NCBI GenBank assembly: GCA_041494285.1
Contig: JBGQAL010000101.1
Coordinates: forward strand, 1-10,046
Origin: Fen-7 sp041494285
Lineage (GTDB): Archaea > Halobacteriota > Methanosarcinia > Methanotrichales > Methanotrichaceae
DNA length: 10,046 nt
Direction of reading: 5' to 3'
The position numbers and the translations under genes were made by a program. Positions 4,461 to 10,046 of this stretch are shown here, one piece after another (the stretch's first letter is position 1; every line of letters begins with the position of its first letter). The notes under the pieces are model-generated. The model worked only from the letters and a program-made list of their open reading frames with translations. It was not told the origin of the DNA and did not search any database.

Positions 4461-6202
4461 TAGGCGCCTATTCCCAGAGTGGGCGTGAATTTCAGCACGA
4501 AAACTAGCACGTAGAAGATCGCGCCGAGAACAAGCCCCATCGGGACTCCGAGCTTCGCATACTCGCTGCTAGTGATGCCCAGCTTACCTGCAGAAATGAT
4601 GTTTGGGATGTTGCCTGGGATCAGCATTCCACCGAAGATTAGCAGGCCCATCAGGGCAGCGGTGATCTGAGTCTGGCTCATGGCCGGCGAGATCTCAGCA
4701 GCGGTCAGAGTGGCGTTATCCAGAATGGCTGAAACCATGTTGACCCAGTACAGGATAAAATCTGGGATGTGGGTGAAATACTTGTAGATGAGGGTCTCCA
4801 TTCCTGCGCCCAGGAAGAACAAGGCTGCCACGAAGGCATAGACCTTCACAGCCCTCATGATGACCTCCCTCACGCCCCCCTCATCAGCGATCGGCTGAAC
4901 CTCTGCCGTGGCCGCTCCTTTGCCCACATAGAAAGCTCCGAAGGCAGCACATAACGCACAGCCCATGATGATGAGTACGCCAAGCTGATCGAAGAGGTAC
5001 CAGAAGCCTGCATGATAGGGCGTGCCAGATAATTTGACAATGGCGATAGTGGATAAGGGCTCACCCAAAGGAGTTAGCACTGCTCCTAGGCCGATAGAGA
5101 AGCATGTGATTATAACAAGGTTGATCTTATCCTTGCGCTCCATCGGCATCAGGTTGACTATCTCCACTAGGAACAGGGAGGTGATAATGGCTGTTATGAC
5201 GCTGGAGATCATTCCGCATAAGAAGACAATCCCGAAGACCAGCATGGGCATGGGAACCGTCTTCAGTAGACCGTTAATGAAGCTCTGGAAGGCCCCCTTT
5301 CCATAGAAGAATGCAAGTCCAGCGACTAGTACCGCCGGCACTATGCCCTTTACAATGGGCTCTTCAAAGGCTAGCTTTACAAGGTCAAATCCCCATTTAG
5401 AGGATATAGTAACCGCAAAGCAGCCCATTACAAACAGAAAAGCCTCAAGGTTCTTTTCAGCTAGCTTCACTTTAAACGGTGCGGCCAATACTATTAAGAA
5501 TATAGCAAACAAGCCAGCATCGACGGGAGTTATTCCGAACCCTAAGTCGACAGGAGCCGTTTGCATCATCGAGATCCTGCTTCCGGCTGCTACAGCTACA
5601 ATCGCCACTGCTAAACTCGCCGCGGTTGAAAGGAGCATATAGAATCCGTTGTCATGCTGGGCGGAATGGGATTTCATATATCTGGTTATACCCACAAAGG
5701 AAGTGCCCCAGATTATCACTACTGCTATTGCCATTACCACGTTCGCAGTTGTTGCCAAACCCATACCGACCTGGGCGGTCTGCACTATCAAGAGCTTGCT
5801 TCCGGCTACTGCAGCAACGATCGCCACTGCTAAACTAGCCGCAGCTGAAAGAAGCATGTAGAATCCATTGTCATACTGGACTGAATGGGATTTCATATAT
5901 CTGGTTATACCTACAAAGGATGTACCCCAGATTATCACTACTGCTATTGCCATTACGACGTTCGCAGTTGTTGCCAAACCCATACCGATCGGGGCGGTCT
6001 GCATTATCAAGAGCTTGCTTGACGCGGCAACCGCTATTGCCACTGCTAGACTCACAAATATAGAGAATAGCATGTAAAATCCATTGTCGTCGTGGGTCGA
6101 ATGTGATTTTACGTATTTGTTTACTCCAGCGAAAGATAAACCCCAGGTTATCAATGCTGCAATTGGGGTTATCATGTTTGCGGTTTCTATTCCTGCATAC
6201 AT
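4460..6202 (-). CDS. DUF1646 predicted cation transporter with triplicated N-terminal two-helix modules (580 aa)
   Basis: This is an integral membrane protein. Residues ~227-580 are a complete DUF1646 domain, closely similar throughout to the 362-aa paralogue at 8633-9721. They carry the LGEPLSTIAI, SAILDNATLTAAE and GGMLIPGNIPNIISAGKLGI signatures. DUF1646 is classed as a predicted cation transporter in the ion-transporter (ArsB/NhaD-type) superfamily; the substrate is unproven. Residues 10-226 are an added region of three 72-73-aa repeats, each with two membrane helices around the core WGTSFVGITRYMKSHS...DNGFYMLLS. With six added helices the transporter core keeps its topology. The ATG at 6202 follows AAGGTGA with good spacing. 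The gene lies 49 bp after the 250-aa paralogue, so the two form an operon. Confidence 0.9.
   Translation of the reverse strand: MYAGIETANMITPIAALITWGLSFAGVNKYVKSHSTHDDNGFYMLFSIFVSLAVAIAVAASSKLLIMQTAPIGMGLATTANVVMAIAVVIIWGTSFVGITRYMKSHSVQYDNGFYMLLSAAASLAVAIVAAVAGSKLLIVQTAQVGMGLATTANVVMAIAVVIIWGTSFVGITRYMKSHSAQHDNGFYMLLSTAASLAVAIVAVAAGSRISMMQTAPVDLGFGITPVDAGLFAIFLIVLAAPFKVKLAEKNLEAFLFVMGCFAVTISSKWGFDLVKLAFEEPIVKGIVPAVLVAGLAFFYGKGAFQSFINGLLKTVPMPMLVFGIVFLCGMISSVITAIITSLFLVEIVNLMPMERKDKINLVIITCFSIGLGAVLTPLGEPLSTIAIVKLSGTPYHAGFWYLFDQLGVLIIMGCALCAAFGAFYVGKGAATAEVQPIADEGGVREVIMRAVKVYAFVAALFFLGAGMETLIYKYFTHIPDFILYWVNMVSAILDNATLTAAEISPAMSQTQITAALMGLLIFGGMLIPGNIPNIISAGKLGITSSEYAKLGVPMGLVLGAIFYVLVFVLKFTPTLGIGA
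5525..6175 (-). repeat. three tandem ~219-bp coding repeats (R1 5960-6175, R2 5741-5959, R3 5525-5740)
   Basis: The units encode residues 10-81, 82-154 and 155-226 of the 580-aa protein, each preceded by Thr-Ala-Asn. R2 and R3 share 49 of their first 54 residues. R1 and R2 share 17 of their last 21 residues. The R1 N-terminal half and the R3 C-terminal half are diverged. The pattern implies that a permuted unit (C-half plus N-half, 219 bp) was duplicated recently within an older two-repeat protein. The nucleotide match is also close, for example GATTATCACTACTGCTATTG in both R3 and R2. Confidence 0.92.
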
Positions 6203-6251
6203 TTTCGTTCACCTTTCCTTTCTATTCCGCAATCCATATTTCTGTTTCTCG

Positions 6252-7004
6252 TCAGAAGTTGACTCCGAACGACACCCCAACAAGGAGAATTGCCGCTGCA
6301 AACATGCATACCTTTACACTCCAAATTGCAGCATTTTTGAGGGGAGCCCCGTCTTCTGAGGCCGATATCTCCATAGCGGTTACCTTCTCCCCAGCCAAGA
6401 ACATGCTGGTTAAACCGAGGGCCAATATAAACAGCATTAGGTACAGGTTCTGCAGTTCTAACGGCAAGAAGTTTGCTGAAGGGAGCGCGCCTTGCATTTT
6501 CATAACGGCTAAAGTGGAGTATGGTTCCTCTACCAGAGCCATAACAGCCCCCAGACATATGGAGATACACGCCAATATCGTAAGTTTTGCCCGTGTCTTG
6601 CACTGGAGAGGTAGATGGTTCACCACCTCCATAAGCACGAAGAACGGAAGTATAGGTGTAAGGATGCTTGCGAATAGTCCTAATACGACCACAATCTCGA
6701 AGAATATAACTTTTAGAGTTGTTCCATCTAAAAGATAACGATTTAAGCCCTCGAAGTGTGGTTTTCGATAGCGGAGGATAGCTCCAGCCAACAAAACGAT
6801 TAGAACTGCACTTACTAATAAAGGCTCCCTGACGGTCTCCTCAACGATATCTAAGCGCCAAGATCTGGACAGAGCAACGGCGCACAGGCTCATTAGTAAT
6901 AGGTAGGCTTCAAAGTTCTGTTCAATCTTTTTGGCAATAAATGGACCTATCAATACTGCCACTAATATTACGAGCAAACCCAATTCAACTAACGACGGCC
7001 CCAT
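6252..7004 (-). CDS. half-length DUF1646-family membrane protein (250 aa)
   Basis: This is a paralogue of the 362-aa DUF1646 protein that stops after the middle of the fold. Residues 6-170 align with the first half (LVELGLLVILVAVLIGPF, ILTPILPFFVLMEVVN, LACISICLGAV). The GEPLST loop is altered to EEPYST (159-164). The protein ends shortly after the helix KVCMFAAAILLVG. The second signature half (ILDNATLTAAE, GGMLIPGNIPNI) is missing, and no remnant follows, because the 580-aa gene begins 49 bp later. The ATG at 7004 has AAGGTGGTGA as SD. An intact frame, promoter and operon position argue for function, perhaps as a partner subunit of the following transporter (inference). A truncated, non-transporting copy is the alternative. 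Confidence 0.82.
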   Translation of the reverse strand: MGPSLVELGLLVILVAVLIGPFIAKKIEQNFEAYLLLMSLCAVALSRSWRLDIVEETVREPLLVSAVLIVLLAGAILRYRKPHFEGLNRYLLDGTTLKVIFFEIVVVLGLFASILTPILPFFVLMEVVNHLPLQCKTRAKLTILACISICLGAVMALVEEPYSTLAVMKMQGALPSANFLPLELQNLYLMLFILALGLTSMFLAGEKVTAMEISASEDGAPLKNAAIWSVKVCMFAAAILLVGVSFGVNF

Positions 7005-7063
7005 GCCGAATTCACCACCTTGTTGCGAGCGCCTTTAACTCACGATTTTTCATTAATCATGGA

Positions 7064-7085
7064 TTTGCATTTTACCCATATTTAA
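7064..7085 (-). promoter_or_regulatory. promoter-like motif shared by DUF1646 genes, copy 2
   Basis: The minus strand reads TTAAATATGGGTAAAATGCA followed by AA, about 60 bp upstream of the ATG at 7004. It is the least exact of the three copies, having about 2 extra bases, but keeps the ATATGGG...TGCA order. It would drive the two-gene operon. Confidence 0.42.
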
Positions 7086-7662
7086 CATTTTTGGAGACCA
7101 AAAGATAACGTTTGTTCTGTATTATTAATGACAATATCACAGAAAATCAGTTTAATCCATCAGGTGAAAGGCCCACCTCCCTCTAACTATAGTTAACGCT
7201 CAATCATAAAATCGCTATATATAGAGCAATTCGATGTATATTATGAAAATTGGCGTTGATTTTTTACTAATGTAAACGATTTTTGATGTTATTAACCATT
7301 CTTCACTGGTATTTATCATATTAATTTATCATTATCCGGATTTATTCAATTCAAACTATGATTCTTGATAGACTTGCCAAATCACTAAAAGGAAAACTGA
7401 TGTCGCTTTAAATTAAATCATTCATACCGAGAATCTCATTTGAAACAACCTAATGAATGTTTTCGTCACCTATGTGTGGTCCTCATCATCTTCGCGAAAC
7501 CCGGTGATGAGAAGGTGGAGCTTCGCAACGTATTTGCTCAATTTTTATCTTGAATTAAAGGCCAGCTATCGCATTCATCAAACACCACCAATAACAACCG
7601 ATGCTGGGTAGACCTCTAGCAAGGACCATTACAAAAGGGGCGAGAAGGATTAGCATTAGATA
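7086..7662. other. AT-rich intergenic region without a supported gene
   Basis: This region of about 580 bp separates the DUF1646 operon promoter from the next gene. It holds a TATA-like palindromic CTATATATAG (7215-7224), a 12-bp palindrome (7184-7195), and an inverted repeat CTCATCA/TGATGAG (7482-7488 with 7505-7511) enclosing TTCGCGAA. Short frames are present but lack convincing SD and start pairs. I see no RNA gene I can support. Confidence 0.5.
7184..7195. promoter_or_regulatory. 12-bp perfect palindrome next to a TATA-like sequence
   Basis: TAACTATAGTTA reads the same on both strands and lies about 20 bp from CTATATATAG (7215-7224). For a minus-strand transcript it would sit near the start point, where archaeal repressors often bind. 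It could serve as an operator for a distal operon promoter. Confidence 0.35.
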
Positions 7663-8052
7663 TTAAGATCGGACACCGCCTATAACTAGCTTTACAATGT
7701 AGACGCCCCAACAGATCGGCAGAAGGCCGATAAGCGCGAAGCTGAGCCCTTGGGTGTTCTGAAACATTAATGTTTCTCGGATGCCGTCTATTGAACCAAT
7801 TAACCCGCTAACCAGCATTAACAACCCTACAACGACTGCCGAGAGCCTACAGAATTTCGCTGGCCACCCATCTCCAATAAATTGCCTTGTGGTCGGATCG
7901 ACCAAGCTGAGCACATATATGCCTCCAAACGATGTGAAAATGCCAGCGCTGATCACAGTAAGATCTCCCTTGCCGATGATCAATGCCATCGCCCCCCCAA
8001 GTATCAACAGTAGCCATCCTGTGACTATTGCTCCGGTTCTTCCTTGTTTCAT
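7663..8052 (-). CDS. 129-aa four-helix membrane protein of unknown function
   Basis: Four hydrophobic segments are visible at about residues 8-27, 33-51, 69-88 and 103-124. A short charged loop after the second (VDPTTRQFIGDGWPAK) separates two helix pairs, so both ends should face the same side. Gly-rich helix motifs (LLLILGGAMALIIGKGD) are typical of small packed membrane proteins. No family is recognised, and it does not resemble the two-helix modules of the 580-aa protein. The ATG at 8052 has a moderate SD (TAAGGAAGT) 5 nt upstream. It is monocistronic as far as can be seen. Confidence 0.65.
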   Translation of the reverse strand: MKQGRTGAIVTGWLLLILGGAMALIIGKGDLTVISAGIFTSFGGIYVLSLVDPTTRQFIGDGWPAKFCRLSAVVVGLLMLVSGLIGSIDGIRETLMFQNTQGLSFALIGLLPICWGVYIVKLVIGGVRS

Positions 8053-8288
8053 AAAGTACTTCCTTATAGAACTTTACCATTAATGCTTAAAGCGTACTTC
8101 TGTCGAAGGATCTCTCCGAAGCCATCAGCCAAAAAGTGGAACAGAATCATCTACAGCTGTAATCCGAGATTGGGCCGGTCCACCAGATGCTGACCGATTG
8201 CCCCTGTCCGGAGTTCAGAGCGCCCGAAGAACTCAGATACCACCGACAGAGTCTGTGGTGTAGACGAAGTTGGCAATGCCTACTGAGG

Positions 8289-8387
8289 CTAAGGCAGTCC
8301 TGGCACGTTTGGAAATATTATGGTAGCCAGGACAGCCAAGCACAACGTTACAAGTAAAAAGGCTATTGCAAGGTTTTTATCGCTCAT
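8289..8387 (-). CDS. 32-aa putative single-span membrane microprotein
   Basis: The ATG at 8387 has a strong SD (ATGGAGGCGAA, GGAGG about 5 nt upstream). The peptide is MSDKNLAIAFLLVTLCLAVL followed by ATIIFPNVPGLP. It has a short charged N-terminus, one hydrophobic helix at residues ~6-25 and a Pro-rich tail. A TATA-like GCATAAATAC lies about 52 bp upstream. No family is recognised. A lipoprotein reading is unlikely, because the Cys is mid-helix without a lipobox context. Its position between DUF1646 genes and its likeness in layout to the plus-strand microproteins suggest small accessory membrane subunits, which is inference. Confidence 0.58.
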   Translation of the reverse strand: MSDKNLAIAFLLVTLCLAVLATIIFPNVPGLP

Positions 8388-8438
8388 TTCGCCTCCATTC
8401 GTATCCAAATTTATCATTTATTTCAATGAACAATATTA

Positions 8439-8448
8439 GTATTTATGC
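8439..8448 (-). promoter_or_regulatory. TATA-like promoter of the 32-aa gene
   Basis: The minus strand reads GCATAAATAC, about 52 bp upstream of the ATG at 8387, giving a leader of roughly 25-30 nt that contains the GGAGG ribosome site. Confidence 0.4.
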
Positions 8449-8600
8449 GTTTCGTGAGAGTGATCTAGTGCAGTATCTTGTCGAATTATACTCAAATCTA
8501 TGTTTTGTTAAAAGTATGGAGTAGAGAACTAATATGCAGAAGTTAAAACAGTTGCGGCCTTTTAGGAACCGACATTGATTCGCGAAACTGGATCGCGCTC

Positions 8601-8633
8601 AAAAAAGAAAGAAAGCGATGCTCTAGCACCGCT
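8601..8633 (-). terminator. hairpin terminator after the 362-aa DUF1646 gene
   Basis: On the minus strand AGCGGTGC and GCATCGCT form an 8-bp stem with one G-U pair and loop TAGA, starting at the stop codon. They are followed by TTCTTTCTTTTTT. It is homologous to the terminator at 4425-4460, with loop and one stem base changed but pairing kept. Confidence 0.75.
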
Positions 8634-9721
8634 TAGAGTCCCAATTTCGGAGTGAAGTTCAGGACGTAGATCACGACGAAGAAGAACGCGCCCAGCACAA
8701 GTCCAAATGGAACTCCCAGCTTGGCATACTCGCCGCTGGTGATGCCCAGCTTGCCCGCGGATATGATGTTGGGGATGTTGCCGGGGATCAGCATTCCGCC
8801 GAAGATGAGCAGACCCATCAATGCAGCATTGATCTGAGCCTGGCTCATAGCTGGAGACAACTCAGCTGCGGTCAATGTGGCATTATCCAGGATGGCCGAG
8901 ACCATGTTCACCCAGTACAGCACCATGGATGGGATGTGGGTGAAGTACTTGTCGATGAGGACGTTCATTCCGTCGCCGAGCAGGAACAAGGCGGCCACGA
9001 ATACATAGACCTTAATTGCTCTGACGATAACATCTCTCATGCCGCCCTCGTCGACGATCTCCTTAACTTCTGCCTTGCCTGCTTTGCCCACATAGAATGC
9101 CGCGAATGCTGCGCATATGGCACAACCAATCAAGACTAGTATTCCTATCTGATCTGCGAGGTACCAGAATGTTGCGTGATATGGCGCACCCTGCAGCTTG
9201 GTAATGGCGATTGTGGAAAGGGGCTCACCCAGAGGAGTGAGAACTGCTCCGAGGCCGATAGAGAAACAAGCGAGAATTACCAGGTTGATCTTGTTCACGC
9301 GCTCCATCGGCATCAGGTTGACGATCTCCACCAGGAACAGGGATGTGATGATGGCAGTGACGACGCTGGATATCATTCCACAGATGAATACAATCAAGAA
9401 GACCAGAACGGGCATGGGAATTGATTTTATCAGGCCGTTCATGACGCTCTTGAAGGCCCCCTTTCCGTAGAAGAATATGATGCCTGCAATCAGGACCGCC
9501 GGAACAATGCCTTTTAATATTGGCTCTCCCGCGGCCATTTGGATTAGATCCATGCGCCAATGGCTGGTTACAGTGACGGCTACAACACCCATAAGGAACA
9601 GAAATGCCTCAAGGTTCTTCTCAGCTAGCTTCACCTTGAAAGGTGCAGCCAATACTATCAAGAATATAGCAAACAAACCGATATCTACTGCGGTCACTAC
9701 TTGCCCCGCAATCTCTACCAT
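8633..9721 (-). CDS. DUF1646 family predicted cation transporter (362 aa, canonical form)
   Basis: This is a complete member of the DUF1646 family, assigned to the ion-transporter superfamily with ArsB/NhaD-like two-half topology. About 10-11 membrane segments are visible. First-half features are ISSVVTAIITSLFLVEIVN (118-136) and LGEPLSTIAI (164-173). Second-half features are SAILDNATLTAAELSP (275-290) and GGMLIPGNIPNIISAGKLGI (308-327), whose polar residues inside helices are good candidates for the substrate site. The exact ion is not known from sequence. The ATG at 9721 has AGAGGTGG as SD. The protein resembles the core of the 580-aa paralogue over its whole length, down to the C-terminal FTPKLG. 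It appears to be transcribed alone, from the shared promoter motif to its own hairpin terminator. Confidence 0.93.
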   Translation of the reverse strand: MVEIAGQVVTAVDIGLFAIFLIVLAAPFKVKLAEKNLEAFLFLMGVVAVTVTSHWRMDLIQMAAGEPILKGIVPAVLIAGIIFFYGKGAFKSVMNGLIKSIPMPVLVFLIVFICGMISSVVTAIITSLFLVEIVNLMPMERVNKINLVILACFSIGLGAVLTPLGEPLSTIAITKLQGAPYHATFWYLADQIGILVLIGCAICAAFAAFYVGKAGKAEVKEIVDEGGMRDVIVRAIKVYVFVAALFLLGDGMNVLIDKYFTHIPSMVLYWVNMVSAILDNATLTAAELSPAMSQAQINAALMGLLIFGGMLIPGNIPNIISAGKLGITSGEYAKLGVPFGLVLGAFFFVVIYVLNFTPKLGL

Positions 9722-9799
9722 ACGACCACCTCTTTATTAGATCTCGCTTTTCCTTTTTTACCTAGAGCTTCAGACGAGACGAAACTCAAAGCCGCGCCA

Positions 9800-9819
9800 T
9801 ATGCAGTTCCCATATTAAT
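9800..9819 (-). promoter_or_regulatory. promoter-like motif shared by DUF1646 genes, copy 3
   Basis: The minus strand reads ATTAATATGGGAACTGCATA, about 79 bp upstream of the ATG at 9721. It matches the copy upstream of the 131-aa gene at 16 of 20 positions. The TTAATATG part could act as a TATA box and the GCATA part as an operator. Confidence 0.5.
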
Positions 9820-9935
9820 TGTTTTTGGTGGTGTAATCAGTTATATTTGTTAATCATTAATCATAAAGATGCCGAATTTTGACTCTTTTCCCAGGGCATC
9901 TAATTTTAGGTCGTGTATGTCTATAATTGATAGGA

Positions 9936-9945
9936 TTTATATATC
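9936..9945 (+). promoter_or_regulatory. TATA-like sequence near the right edge
   Basis: TTTATATATC resembles the archaeal TATA box consensus. It lies just before the partial plus-strand frame. It overlaps that frame's possible start region, so one of the two calls may be wrong. Confidence 0.4.
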
Positions 9946-10046
9946 TTGAGTTTGATTCCCCCTCATGGGGGAGTAGTTACGCAATCGGATCTAGATGCAT
10001 CAGCATTCTGGTGCTGGCACGAAGGTTGTCCGGATTACGGAAAGAA
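9946..10046 (+). CDS. 5' fragment of a putative metal-binding (possibly transposase) protein, truncated by window end
   Basis: The frame is open from 9934 to the end of the window. It reads SDLDASAFWCWHEGCPDYGK near its end. The Cys-x-His-x-x-x-Cys pattern followed by PDYGK recalls the zinc-ribbon N-termini of some transposases and related DNA-binding proteins. This is from memory of the motif style and not proven. The upstream residues IPPHGGVVTQ look natural in the same frame. The only start candidates are TTG at 9946 or 9952, with a weak AGGA about 10 nt upstream, so the start is uncertain. A CCCCC/GGGGG inverted repeat (9958-9970) lies just inside. Confidence 0.42.
   Translation, partial: MSLIPPHGGVVTQSDLDASAFWCWHEGCPDYGK

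Noticed and set aside
5343..5861. Plus-strand frames antisense to the 580-aa gene, including repeated ones
   Set aside because: They mirror the tandem repeats of the real minus-strand gene. They have no ribosome sites and a composition typical of antisense shadows.
5525..6175. CRISPR-like array
   Set aside because: The repeats are ~219 bp, contiguous, in frame and coding. There are no short repeats with unique spacers.
7504..7560. GTGATGA resembling a C box of a C/D sRNA
   Set aside because: No CTGA D box at a suitable distance and no internal C'/D' pair.
7507..7611. 34-codon plus-strand frame starting at ATG 7507
   Set aside because: The start overlaps the inverted repeat, there is no separate SD, and the composition is not convincing.
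8160..8275. GC-richer patch with a short minus-strand open frame
   Set aside because: It looks coding-like in composition but has no ATG, no SD and no recognisable motif. It may be a gene remnant but cannot be supported.

Overview
The window most resembles chromosomal DNA of an anaerobic archaeon, probably a methanogen of the Methanosarcinales/Methanotrichales type. This rests on an Mrp-type antiporter gene, several DUF1646 predicted cation transporters, a soluble PRC-barrel/MgtE_N/CBS protein, AT-rich TATA-like promoters and GGTGA-type ribosome binding sites. No rRNA, tRNA or other taxon marker is present, so the assignment is an inference.

Left part, plus strand (1-3704): the 3' end of a proton-conducting antiporter subunit (MrpD/NuoM superfamily) is followed by about 1.15 kb holding only very short reading frames. 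At least three of these are plausible tiny single-span membrane proteins (33, 39 and 49 aa), each behind a good Shine-Dalgarno (SD) sequence. Then come a 424-aa soluble PRC-barrel + MgtE_N + CBS protein and a 98-aa protein with a membrane segment near each end.

Right part, minus strand (9721-3784): four paralogues of one transporter family (DUF1646, ion-transporter superfamily) in four architectures. They are a canonical 362-aa protein (8633-9721), a half-length 250-aa protein (6252-7004), a 580-aa protein (4460-6202) whose DUF1646 domain follows three tandem two-helix membrane modules, and a 131-aa relic-like protein (3784-4179). The 250-aa and 580-aa genes form an operon. Between the paralogues lie a four-helix membrane protein of unknown function and a 32-aa micro-membrane protein.

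Structure beyond the genes: a shared promoter-like motif lies 60-80 bp upstream of three DUF1646 genes. Near-identical hairpin terminators overlap the stop codons of the two full-domain genes. A 37/38-bp sequence with a stem-loop and an SD occurs in inverted orientation on both sides of the 424-aa-gene segment. A ~219-bp unit inside the 580-aa gene appears recently duplicated. At the right edge a short open frame has the look of a metal-binding N-terminus, possibly of a transposase.

Working picture (inference): a lineage-specific expansion of a membrane cation-transport system, with full, half-size, extended and decayed copies under a common promoter type, next to a cytosolic Mg2+/nucleotide-sensing protein and a sodium/proton antiporter complex.
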